From the NCBI GenBank assembly GCA_022496205.1, contig WTXD01000018.1, forward strand, positions 1 to 64,000: a stretch of 64,000 bases of DNA, given 5' to 3'. The notes below the pieces were generated by a model that saw only the letters and a program-made list of their open reading frames with translations, had not been told where the DNA came from and made no database searches. Shown in pieces: positions 1-13,698 of the stretch. The position numbers and the translations under genes were made by a program. This stretch comes from Gloeopeniophorella convolvens. Its lineage: Eukaryota; Basidiomycota; Agaricomycetes; Russulales. Each line of letters begins with the position of its first letter. The stretch's first letter is position 1.

Positions 1-765
1 TGTCATTGCGGATGCAATCTCATCGGCGTTGAGCCACAGCTCGACTCGAAATTCTGTCAAGCGCCCCAGGCCGCGGGCTCGCATCGTCTTGGTGAGTCGT
101 TGGTTCTGTGAAGTCGGACTAGAGGACCGTGATGGGATAAGCATGTCTCCAGATGAGCACCGGCTACAAAGGTAAGGCTTGGGTAAGGCAGTGGTTGAGG
201 ATTTGACTGTGAACCTTGTTTGAGACAGGATTCACAAGAGCAGGGGGTTGAAGGGAGGATTTCGCACATGATGTTAAGTGTTCCGGTAAAGGATGTTGCA
301 GAGAGGTAGCGCGCGAGGCGAGGCCTTGGCCGCAGGCTTGAGTTGAGAGCTTGAGGCCTCTGCAGGAGCGCTGAAGCTGGAGCGCTCTGGAGCGCTGACA
401 GCCCGGCTTCGTTCGGCCCGCCAGCAGGCCTATATAACACCCACGTCGTTTCCGGGTTTTCACACGTTTTGTGATGCGCCCTCAGGTCTATCTATCCTAC
501 TATATCTATCATCTTGTCCCATACCTGATGCTACTATGCCGCGGACGCGGGCATACGCGCGTCCCTTCTCAGTATCTCTGCACATCAAATGAGCGCTCGG
601 CTTCGTTCTTCCGTCCACGCAGCTGGGAAATGACTACAGACAAATGACTCTCAGCAGGCTGTCAAACTTGGGATTGGGATGCTGCACGTATAAAGTCGAG
701 ACTCGAGAACACTGATCAGGAAGCAGCCCACTTCCCTTGCGTGTATCGTATCCAGAATCGCAGCA
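1..765. other. left edge, no assignable gene
   Basis: No recognisable gene. On the minus strand a frame stays open from an ATG at 84 to the window edge (28 residues beginning MRARGLGRLTEF); this could be the start of a gene running off the left side, but nothing identifies it. A TATA-like stretch (ctatataa) lies near 430. The right part is the upstream region of the SDR gene. Confidence 0.3.
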
Positions 766-1931
766 ATGGAACAGCACGTTGGCTTCGACGAGCAACTTAG
801 CGTCACCGAGCACCACGAGTACGTTTGCCGTCCTCGAGCATGGTGGCCTACTAAAGCCTCGCACAGCGTGTACCCAACCATCGATCCCACCGACGCGTTT
901 GCGAACAAGACCTATAAAGGCAAGGTCGTCCTCGTGACTGGCGCTTCGCGCGGGATCGGCCAGGCGATCGCAGCTGCCTATGCAAAGGCTGGCGCAAGCT
1001 TGACTATCACAGGGCGTTCCCAAGCGACCCTCGACGCCTCCGCTGCTGCGATCCTCGCCGATGCGCCAGGTGCGCAGGTGCTCGCTGTGCCTGCAGACGT
1101 GCGCGACCCAAAGGCCACGGAAGCGGCGGTGCAGGCCACGCTTGCACGGTTCGGGCGGCTTGACGTGGTCATTGCCAATGCGGGCGCAACAACTAACTTG
1201 ACACAGCGTACGCTGTCTTTAATTCTCTTTATCGCGTTGCGTGCTGACGCATTGGGTGCATGCAGTGCTGGGCGACAAGGACCCCGAAGGATGGTGGAAG
1301 ACGTTCGAGGTGAACCTCCGTGGCCTGTTTAACATCACGCGGTACGTGTCCCTGCAGTCAGACTTTCCCGCACGCGCCGCTGACGGCCTCGAAGCGCGGC
1401 ACTCCCGGCGCTCACGGAGACTGGCGGACGCATCGTCGTCATCTCTGCAGGCCTTGCGCAGATCCGCCTGCCGCGCGTGAGTGACTACTGCATTTCGAAG
1501 CACGCCATGCTCCGCCTGGCCGAGTTCATCGCGCTCGGTGCGTATTTCCCTCAGGTTTCTGGAGAATCGACTCACAGGACGTATCCACGCAGAGTACCCG
1601 AAAGTGAAGGTATTCTCGGTGCACCCTGGGGTCATCTTGACCCAGATGACCGAGGATGCAGGCTACAAGCCGAGCCCCGGCTTCACGCTCGACACGATGG
1701 AACTGCCTGCCGCGACGATGTTGTACCTCACAGCCGGCCATATGGACTGGCTCAACGGGAGGTGAGCTTTCAGTCCTCCGCTGGACGCCCGGCACTGCTG
1801 AACTCGCGCTCAATATCACTTCTGTCAGGTACCTCTCGGCCAACTGGGACCTGGGCGAAGTCGAGAGGGAATGGAAAGAGAAGGTTATCGCACAGAACGG
1901 GCTCGTTAGCAAGTTGTACATCCCTAAGTGA
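766..1931 (+). CDS. short-chain dehydrogenase/reductase (SDR)
   Basis: An NAD(P)-dependent oxidoreductase of the classical SDR family; the substrate cannot be told. Six exons fit exactly: join 766..818, 867..1207, 1266..1341, 1395..1537, 1578..1761, 1829..1931, giving 900 nt and 299 residues. The introns are 40-67 nt with GT-AG ends; the first is 48 nt, so it does not break the frame if retained, but it has a tactaa-type branch site. Visible motifs are the Rossmann glycine motif TGASRGIG, the NAG motif (VIANAGA), a catalytic serine (VVISAG) and YCISK as the YxxxK catalytic pair. The segment DPEGWWKTFEVN is typical of fungal SDRs of this type. No signal peptide is seen, so a cytosolic enzyme is likely. 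Confidence 0.88.
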
Positions 1932-2680
1932 CTGAGAGCGGGCCAGGCCAGTAGGCGCCGCAGCGTTTCGAATCATAAGTACATGCCAGCGCTGACAGAA
2001 CGCGCACCATGCATGGATTACTCCCCGTTGCCAAAGATGCATAGGCAATCTTACATAAACAGGATTAGCGACGATAACCAACGCTAGCGATGATAATGAC
2101 GTTAGAGTATCTCTAATTTAGGACGATTACCATGGGAAGGTTTCCCTGATGGCCCTTCGTGACATGCCCCAAAGCTGGGGGATGTCGTCGGTTCTAGCGG
2201 GCGTTGTATTTTGCCGACTTCAGATTTGTGGACCTCGTTAACGAGTTCGCTCCGCCCATTTGGCTGAACTTTGCAGTGGTAAAATCTTGACCGACGCTGT
2301 CATATCCATCCAATTGTGCCCTGCGATCTAACTAATGAGACATGCAATATGTAATTAAAACCATTTTCGATACTTGATTAATCCTTGACAGGCAAAGACT
2401 CGGTATACCCCGAGTAGCCCGCCCTCCACCGTACCGTGGCCACTGCCACGAACATCGTTAACAGAAACGTATATGATCGAGTGTAATATTTACACGCTGG
2501 AGTTCAACTCCCTGGACCATAGCACCACCCATGCACAAACCTACTCTCGTCGGGGTTGAAGTGACTGTCGCGTCGCTGCAGTAACAGCCTAGTCGCCTGA
2601 TGAGCAATCGAGGATGACCCCTTTGCAATCTGGTGTCACACTCACCATTGAGACTGGGTCATCTATCGCACCATAACCGT
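1932..2680. other. intergenic, no gene seen
   Basis: Convergent spacer between the SDR gene and the DUF6535 pseudogene. Only short frames are present and no repeat was recognised. Confidence 0.5.
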
Positions 2681-5594
2681 TCAAGGCGCAAAGCTAGTGT
2701 CGGAAGGGGGTCGAATGTCGGGATTTCGAGGGGATGGCGCTGACCGCCGCGTAGCCCGACGTATGACCCTCACAGCAGCGTGTTGAAAAGAGGGGGTGAA
2801 TGCCGACTCGGTCTCAAGCCTTCGCAAAGCATCATCAATATGCGAGCCAGCCTGCCCGTCTAACAAATTGCCAACCAAAGCTAGCAGCTCCTCGTAGAGA
2901 CGGTACCAATGGGTAATTCGGCCGTAAAAGCCGTACTCGAGTTCGCGACCATCGCGCCCACAGCAATTCAGGTCACATATGAGGTCAAGGAGAAGGTGTT
3001 GTGTTCCCAGTGAATGTCTGGACTGCTCCCAGCCGGATGTCATGGCCCTGAACAAGCCAAAATAGAGATCGCGATTAGTGTCCGAATCGGACGGGTAGAG
3101 TCTAGTGAGTTGATCGCGGTGTGGTAGCGCCATAAGAAAAAAAAGCTCGACAGAGAAACCAAGGCCATGCCCGCTGAACAAATCTTCGAGGCGCCATAGT
3201 TGTCGCTCCGTAGTATGCGTCTGCCACGTAGCAAATTCCAGTGTGTCCAAACCGACATGCTTTGGCGTGCTTGAAGACATATAGCAGACTTCCCGCGCAC
3301 CCGGACTCTCTCGGCCGTCAATAATGTAGAGAACGTCGGGGCCAAAGGATGACAGTGCGCTGATCATGTGGCCGGGGCTGGTCAGTTGTGGTACAGCCAC
3401 CCCCTGCCTAGGGAGTTTGTGAAGAAGCTGCTCCGGAAAGGATAGGTTTGGACGTCTCGTTCCTTCGCGCGTACGAGGGTCTCTGGCCACTATGCCAGGT
3501 ACACAGTGAAGCGGCCTACGGAGGACGGATAGCAATTCCCGCTGAACGACCAAGAATCGCTCATCAACGTCTTGGTAGAACGGGAGGACGCCCTGTTCAG
3601 AAAGCCAGCACGCCTGAGCCCTATGGTTGTTTAGATGACCCTTGACTTGCTGCATTGATAGCATTGAGTCGGAATCGTCAAGGTAGGGGCCTGGCAGCGC
3701 CTCATATAGCTCCCTCATTTGACACCGTGCTTCATCGAGGTCTTCGTCGGCGTACCGGGCATTCTTCAACGCCGCCTCGATAAAGTTGACATCAGGCCCG
3801 GGGTCGTATTGCGTTGCGAGCGCTGCGATGGCCTCCCCTGCTAGCTTCCATATGCCCCCACTCCTCAGTTTCTTTCTGGCGACCAAGAGCACAAGGCATG
3901 AACGGCGCAGGACGAATGCCTCATCATACGAGCCTTCTGGCAACTCGTCGACGACCCTGATGTTGTCCAATGCATCAAAGATCGTGTCGTGTCCGAACCA
4001 ACCCAGCTCAGCGTTTCCGCAACACACAAGCCATGCCGCCGTTTCGAGGCATGCCTTCAACCGGCTCTGTCGTGCATCTTCGTTTGCGAAAAGATTGTGG
4101 TTGCGGCTGTCGCAAGTCTGGAGCATGCGCCCAATGCCCCCGCAGAGATCTCGCAGAGTGCCACGCGAAGCCAGTGACGGCCTGGCCGACAAGGATGGTT
4201 GCTGGACAGGTGGTAAGGGCATCAGGTCAACTGAGGCCGCTCCACCATCGCCGACTAGAGCAACTTCCTTCCATGCATCCCTGCCCCACTGGCTATGGAA
4301 GGAGCCGGGAATAGCCAACACGAGGGACTCGATCTCGGTGTCTTCAGTGAGGTGATCAATCAGCCAGCAGATCGCCCGCACATCTCGGTTCTTGCGCCCC
4401 TCGGTCTCCTCCATGGCCAACTGCATCTGACCCACTGGCATGTTCGAACTGAGGCGCGCCAGAGTTCCACCAGAGGCGCGATCCATGTACATCCTTCCGT
4501 GCACCTTCTGGACCAAGTACCACAGCAGACCGGAGAATGGGTTCTGATATGGGGATTGCGGGTCCAAGATGGGGGCGAACATGCAGGAGACGTACAGCAA
4601 TCCGCATATGCAGATGGGTGTGACCGTAGCGATGCCGACTGTCGTGTTGAGGTGGAATGTCGAGTCCGCTAGTCCCAAGAAGAACAGGAATAGGGAGACA
4701 TGGACGAGTCCGGGCACCGCTTCAGCCACCACCGGCATGTACCACTTTTCAGTGCCATCGTACAGGTATTGCCGAATGCGCGCGCTCTTCAAGGGGTGGC
4801 CGTATCGCTGGAAGACGTGCATGTAGTCCCGGATCCACTGTTGGACGAGCGTGGCGAGGAGCGCGCAGAGAGGCTGAAGACGAGGCTCATGAAATAATAG
4901 ACGTTGACCCGGACGTCGGATGGCGATGGCTGGAAAGTAGGGAAGGGGGGAAGGGGGGTAGTGGGTATGGACACTTGCGGGGCAATCGAGGCGACTTGCT
5001 GGGAGAGCTGCGCCAGCATCGCGACAGATTGACGCTGATAGTATACCATCTCTTGCATGGGGTCCACTTGCAGAGTCTCGTTGCTTTCCGCAATAAACGA
5101 GGTGAGAGCAGCGGAGAACAGCCCAGCCTTCAGGTCCGATACGTCAATTGAGCATGCCTGCTGAACCGGATAAGAGCACGCACGAAAATGAGTATCCCGT
5201 CCATGTCCTCTTTCCACGTCTTAATCAGGGCTTCGTCATGGGCTCTAGCCTCCTTCTCATAGAGAGTCCACAATGCGCTGGAATTTTCGTCGAAATCTCC
5301 GACAGGCTCGGGTTGAGGTTCTTGTGGTTGGTTCGGCTGCTCGGTTTGGGCCTCAATGTCGGGCCATGCGGGGGATTGAGCACGGAAATCACTACGGCTG
5401 TCGGTCGGCTCGGATTCAAGCAGGAGGGACATGAACACCCGAATCTCACGCTCCTCGTCGTCATCTACAGCAAGGTCGAACCATCAGCTTCGACACATGG
5501 CTCGGAGAGGTCGAGGCGCACCTGGCGCGGGTGTTGCGCTAGGCTGTTGCGCTTCGAGATCTACATCTAGACTCCCTGCGGAATCCGCCATCAT
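2681..5594 (-). pseudogene. DUF6535 membrane protein, frameshifted copy
   Basis: A close paralogue of the intact gene at 26873-29960. Exon 1 starts at tandem ATGs (5594 or 5591) and runs to 5522; intron 5521..5465; exon 2 5464..5184; intron 5183..5128; exon 3 from 5127. The first half carries the DUF6535 domain: a soluble head with W-x-x-Y-x-x-x-A (WTLYEKEARAHDEA) and MDGILIF followed by hydrophobic helices. Near 4864-4866 one G of the coding strand is missing compared with the sister copy (ctctgcgcgctc against ctctgcggcgctc). This throws the frame in the middle of a membrane helix; a 713-codon frame then continues to the stop at 2681. Either a pseudogene or a single-base sequence error. The C-terminal part has also lost about 60 residues present in the sister gene. 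Function of the family is unknown. Confidence 0.8.
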
Positions 5595-5829
5595 GACCAC
5601 TCAGTCTGTCTGCGGGGGATACGGTAGGGAACGGTCCTCGATGAGAGGGAGAAAGAGAGTATCATCGTGAGAGCTCCTCAGCCTGAGGAAGCCAATCGAC
5701 ATCGTGGCGTGGAAGCGCGCACTGCTGCGCAGTGACTCGTACGAGCAGTGGTCTGTGCGCAACAAGTGCAATGCTGCCGCGCGCGTGATTCGTTACACAG
5801 CTGGACAATTAATGGCGGTGCGAGCTTAT

Positions 5830-6110
5830 ACTGTGAGAACCTTTTATGATCCCTATGTAGATGCAGATTGTAAGGACCCAACAACATGATACACACACAG
5901 CTAGCCCATGATGGATCTCAGGGAGCGTATCGGACCCCGCGTCGTCCGGCACGAGCATCTGGCAGCACTTCAGCGCGCACGCGCCGCCACCTCCCCCGGC
6001 GGCCGACACCACCCGACCCATGATCCGCACGCGCAAGGATGGCAGTGCCGGTGCAACTAGGCTGGTCAAGGGCCAGGCTAGCAGCCCGTGCGGCTCAAAG
6101 TGCACGCCCC
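5830..6110 (-). pseudogene. remnant of gene X 3' end
   Basis: Read on the minus strand, this stretch matches the C-terminal coding part and 3' flank of the gene at 24985-26399. The block ALK..(x)..LVPD.A..DTLPEIH is shared, and cgatacgctccctgagatcc is nearly identical in DNA. After EIH the remnant jumps directly to sequence matching the 3' flank (tatcatg-ttgttggg and atcataa-aaggttctc in both places), so about 200 bp of coding sequence is deleted. No start, no full domain. It lies just upstream of the DUF6535 pseudogene, exactly as gene X lies upstream of the intact DUF6535 gene. Confidence 0.75.
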
Positions 6111-6386
6111 TCGTCATACCTGTTGATCGCCGAACAAGACCAGTGTCGATTTCAGCATCGACCCCCGGCCCATCTATACAGAGGCTGCAAAGTACGACAA
6201 CCCTGCTGACGCGCAAGGCGACAGCACTCAAGCATCAAGATAAGTTAGGACGAAAAAAAAACAGCAGCAGCCCAAGCTGTGCTACTCATACAACACGACC
6301 CCCGCGCATATCCCTCAAACCACTGACGAATGTCCCATAATACGACCGGTCAGTACACAACACACAACACAAGACACGACGCGCGC

Positions 6387-8449
6387 TCAACACCGGATAA
6401 AGTTGCCCACGATCATGAGCGGGATGCCCCACGTATCGCGCCGGATCGTGAACGAGAAGCAGCAGTTGATGAACCCATCCTCGCTCGGCGACGTCCCGAG
6501 CACCGCGCGCCCGGGCGTCGCCGCGCCCGAGCCGTGCGTGATCGCGGGCTTGAAGCGCAGCACGCACGACGTCAGCACCGCCTTTTGCGTCGAGTCGAAC
6601 GCGACGTTGCCGTATTTCTGCACACACGCGCCGCATGAGCGCACCCGTCTAGCCAGAGCAAAGATTATGCGCACCTCCCAGTAGTTCACTGCAGATTCCT
6701 CCGCCATTAGCTCGTAGATGCAGAGTCGGCCCTGGTCGAGGTGGCCTCAGCAGGGCAACGAAAAGGTACAAGGACCACACTCACATCCCGGAGCATATAC
6801 CCATCGACGCCAACGAGCTCCGCAAATTCGCGGTTGCCCTTGTATATCTCGCCGGTCCGCCGCCAGAGGCACGCAGGGATGCCCATGCAAGAGAAAACGC
6901 GGTCGTAGTCCAGCATCAAGCGCTCGAACGCCTCTTCAATGAACACCAAGTCCTGCACCCACATGAGCAAACCGGCGCGCACCGCATTGGCCAAGGGCCA
7001 CACGCACCAAATCACGCAATGACTGAGCGATGGCCTGAGGAGGCGGTCAGCGCGGGGCCCCCGCACGGCTGCAGCCAACCAGAGCTTACCCGGAACTTGG
7101 GTCGCAGCACCGACAGCGGCTGCAAGATCTGCTGCTTCGAGTCCTGCGAGACACTGCGCGCAAAATCCACCCATCAGCCCCCATATCCGCACAAACCGCG
7201 AAACACGCGCGCACTTGCGGTCCATCCATCGCGACAGCCGCGCGTAGCCCTTGACATAGTTGTACGGCTTGAGCAGCCCGGCCTCGTACTTGGTCCGGAT
7301 GACGCGCCTCAGGCGCTCGTCGCGCGTCCCGGGCTCCGGGTCCGCCGCGGTAAGCAGGAACTTCTCGGTCATGCTCGCGCTCGGCAGCACGGGCGGCACG
7401 AGGTCGACGTAGCGCTGCAGGATGTCGTTCACCTGCGGCTGCGCAGGCGGCCCGGGGAACGTCGCGGGCTCCGGCGGCGTGCTGTCGCTGTCGCCGCCCC
7501 CGCCTCCGCCTCCGCCGCCGCTGCCGCCGCCCGCCGCGGGCGGCGGCATCGCGCCCGGCACCTCGATCTCGGCGTTCCCGAACGCGTCGGATCCGCTCAC
7601 GCCGCCGCCGGTGAAGAACGCCTGCTCATCGAGCGTCTCGAGGAAATCGCTATGGTGCGCACCGTGAGCCGCGCCCACTGTATACAATTAGACCGCACGT
7701 GACTCACGAGAGGCTGGAAAACTCGCGGCCGAACGTCTCGACCGGGTACATGTATGCGTTCTGCGCGCCCGCAAAGCCCGGCCAGTTCGTCTGCGGCGCG
7801 GGCGTCGCTGCCGAGGAGCCAGAGTAGGGCGTCGTCGTCGTCGCTGCGCGCACGTGGGAGCACATCAGCACGCGGATCCCAACCACCGAACAGCGCCCGC
7901 CGGGAATTGGCGCGGGCGATGACGCACGGGGCCCAGCCCAGCCCCGCCCCGCCCGCCCAGGGCGCAATGATGCAAACGGAGGAGGGGGAACAATGACGGA
8001 CAGACGCACGCGGAATGCTCATCTGCGGCACGGCCGTGGGCGCGCCCGCGCCCGCCGCCACCGGCCCCGCCTGTGGGGTGCCGGGCTTGTTCGGCCGGTT
8101 CTCGTCGTGGCAGAGATGCCCGATTTCGCGCTTGATGCTAGCGGGGAGCAAGGGTGCGGTTAGACGAGGCACTGCTGCAGGCGCGGCACACGCACCAGCG
8201 CTGGCACGGGCGGCCCTCATCGCAGGTCATGTGGCTGCGGCGGCAGTAGAGGCAGGCGTGGTTGACCTTGCGGCGCTTCGCGCCCTTGGACCCGCGCTTC
8301 TTGCCGCCAGCGCTGCCGGGGCCGTCGTCGTCGCTGTCGCGGTCGTGGTCGAGCATGGTGTCGTGCGCTGCGGCGGAGGTGGAGGCGGCCGGCGGGGCGG
8401 GGGGCACGTCGGAGGTGGCGGTGGGGTTTGCAAAGGCTGCGGCGTCCAT
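6387..8449 (-). CDS. ERT1: Zn2Cys6-PAS transcription factor, ERT1/AcuK type
   Basis: A nuclear DNA-binding regulator of the family that activates gluconeogenesis and alternative carbon use in fungi (ERT1 in yeast, AcuK/AcuM in Aspergillus). The zinc cluster reads CLYC-x6-C-x5-CQRC-x8-C and is split by an intron at 8195..8138; the continuation is IKREIGHLCHDE, as in ERT1. Later exons give YPVETFGREFSSLS, a glycine-rich low-complexity insert (about 7490-7545), QILQPLSVLRPKFR, LVFIEEAFERL, and the PAS-like segment MGIPACLWRRTGEIYKGN followed by AELVGVDGYMLRD and LMAEESAVNYWE. It ends at GIPLMIVGNFIRC. At least eight short introns are needed. The first in-frame ATG is at 8449; the frame stays open further upstream without an ATG, so an extra 5' exon is possible. 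Confidence 0.88.
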
Positions 8450-9104
8450 GGGTGGTGCGTGGAGGGGTGCGTGTGCGCGGGTGGGCTGCGGGGCTGCTAG
8501 AGTGCCAGGTGGTGGTGGGCGTGGCAGCGTCGCGCGTGGGGGCTCGGAGGGACGGGGCTCGGAGGAGAGGGCTGAGGATGATGATGAGAGTGCACCCGGC
8601 AGCGGCTGCAATATATATATATTACACTTGCCTTCATGTCCGGCAGGGATGACGTAATCGGGACCTCGGGCCCTGGCCGGGCATCTTCGGTCTCGCTGGG
8701 AACAGGCTCACACCCCACCCGCTCTGCAGAGCGTCTCCGCTGTTTCTCTTTTCGAACGTCTCGGTGGCGCTATTGCCGGGTAACCATGACTTAAGCTCGC
8801 GGTCTCGCGCGAAAATATAGCGATACCCGAGTGCGGGGTTCTCTCGTACATTCAGTCGGTCGCGCGCACAATTGAAGAATACATAGTTAAATCGTACTGA
8901 TCCGCGTCATCAGTCGCAAAACAGGTACGTCACACGATGCACATAGGTAGAGGTCGTGCGTGAGGGCGTCATGCAGAGAATACAGGTACAGATAGAAGAT
9001 GCTGAGAGGAGGGGTCGTGCACAGAACGAACCACGTATGCCGCGCTTCCGCCTGCAAGGCTCCCCCGAAGCCACCAGCAGCGCGGCCAGATACGGCAAGC
9101 GCCC
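8450..9104. other. intergenic, ERT1 upstream region
   Basis: Upstream region of ERT1 and 3' flank of the GH1 gene. Holds an (AT)6-7 run at 8610-8623. No gene recognised. Confidence 0.5.
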
Positions 9105-11659
<2,555 letters not shown>

Positions 11660-13698
11660 CTAGTAGAAAAAGGCGCAGAATAGACCGGACAGGGCAGCGA
11701 AGACCATGGTGAGGGCAACAGAGTTGCTTTATAAAGAGGAGCAGCCTGAGCGAAGCCGATATCGAGCATTGGGACGAGGCCGGCATTTCTGAGGCGAACC
11801 GTCCGAGAATTGTCCGCTCCTCTCCCCCGCTCGATCCCGTCCACCAAGCCGTCCGCGGCCGTCCGCCGTTCCCAACAGGCGCGCCTACCCGAGCCGGCGA
11901 GGGTTGCGCCCAATGATTGGTGCAGCAAGACCTGCTGCGTCCAGCTGGAGTAGGTACACGTCAGTAAGTACAAGGCAGAGCGCGGGGCGACATGGGCGCC
12001 TGGACGGATCTGATCCATTTCCTCCGCGTTCGCACTCGCAGAGCGGCACGGCACCGAGTCGAAGGATCGCTGACGCCAGGCGTCCGACATTTCGCCGGGG
12101 CGTTAGTACAAGGCCACCAGGCCCCGCCTGCGGACCTTTTCGTGATGATCGAATCCTCCGTGGGGTAGTTCGGTCTCGCCCGGCCCTGCCCCGCACTCAG
12201 GCCCTCGAGCTCGAGCCGGACATCCCACATGCTGACTGGCCTTGGCTTCCCTCCGAGTGTCCAGCTCTGAATCGGACGCTCGCGGCCCGTGGCAGAAGCT
12301 GCCTCGGACTTCCGAGCGGTGCGCAGAGCAAGGGGTGGCAGCGCGCCTGCAGGCGCACCGGCGGGCGGCAGGCATAAATGTACGAGGTTTTTGCGGGCGC
12401 ACGCAGCCGGGCGGTGCCCCTGCACTCGCGTTGGCGCACGTCCGAACGGCGACGCGGCCTGGCGTGCCCGCGCCGCATGGACCTCGTATCGTGCAGACGC
12501 CTGCCGCGCGCATGCCGCGGGAGTATGCACCCGGTACGGTATGTCGCGAGATATTTCCCTAAGTGTCTGCCGACGTCGCGCTGCACACCGTGCTCCACGG
12601 CGGCGCACTGCATGAGGCTTTCCGCTGGACGTTTCCAGCGACGCGACGGGCTTCCCCAGGCTTCCCCGCGTTCTGTCTGGAGATCCATGCGATCACGCCC
12701 CTGGTATGCATGCCAATCACTCGACCCTCCGCGCACCAATTGCAAACTGCGTTGGCCCCTGTTTCCGAGCCCCGGTCACCCGCGACGAAGCTTCTTTGCA
12801 GAACAGAAGGACGCTGCTGCGCCACCGCATCCGCTCCCTGGCGGCCACGGACCTATGTATGCACAGGCTCACCGTACTATCCATCGGTCTTCTCTATTCA
12901 GTCGCAAAAATCTGACACACACAGAACAGGGTACACAGTGCAATTAGCCTCCCCTGCCGCTGTGCTGCAATCCCGCGCTGCCCACCCTCCCCGCGCCACA
13001 GAGGAATCCCTCGCAGCGCCCTCGCACACCCGGTATCCTCAAACGCGCCTGAGCACGATAAATATAGCAACACGCGCGCGGACCCATTTAGCAACTCTGC
13101 AAGAACGCAGGAGCCAGCCAGCCCCACGGGACGCACTAGCACCCACAACCACGCGCGCCTGGGCTGGTTTTGGCTTGGCGATCCGCCCGCACTGATCCCG
13201 CCCCAGGCTCTCTTTCCACCCATCCCGCATATATTTAGCCCGAACGCACGCCCTTATGCGGCAGTCATCGTGGTGCGACTCGGACTTCGCGCGCGCACGC
13301 CCCACCGCGCTGCATGGTGCACTGCTGCCGAGCCGCGGCAGGCGGCGCACGACGATCCGCTCCCCGCGCTCCCCGATGCCGGCGCGCGCAACGGACTTAC
13401 ATACGGGCGCGCGCTGATCTGTGCACACATCTATATGATGAAATGCGCATTCGCCGTTGGGCCAGCGCACGGACGATGCTGCTGCGCTGGCAGCAAGAGC
13501 CTGGAGCAGGATGTATCGCGCGGGCGGGTGCCGTCAGCGATAGCGGGGGCGGAGCCGCGCGCGGAAGGGCGCGCGGCGGGCTATTTCTGCGCCCGCGCGA
13601 CGCACCAGCACAACAAATCCCACGCGCGCCTCGAGTGCCAAGACGCACATGCATGCACAGTAGATATATATATAGCAACAAAGCGACGGTACGCGGGG
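11660..13698. other. 2-kb gene-poor spacer
   Basis: A GC-rich stretch, full of CG dinucleotides, between the GH1 start and the PEX3 end. It has many long overlapping frames on both strands, as expected by chance at this composition, and none resembles a known family. Near 11910-11922 the sequence cccaatgattgg is an inverted pair of CCAAT boxes, about 250 bp upstream of the GH1 ATG, so a CCAAT-binding complex site is possible. Confidence 0.45.

Noticed and set aside
766..1332. 188-codon uninterrupted SDR frame
   Set aside because: It runs into intron 2; motifs continue only after splicing at 1208..1265.
8450..8611. ERT1 start at 8611
   Set aside because: The open frame begins with TTG, not ATG; the first ATG is at 8449.
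11961..13206. Several 130-215-codon frames on both strands
   Set aside because: They overlap each other in all frames in very GC-rich DNA, show arginine/alanine-rich composition and no family features.
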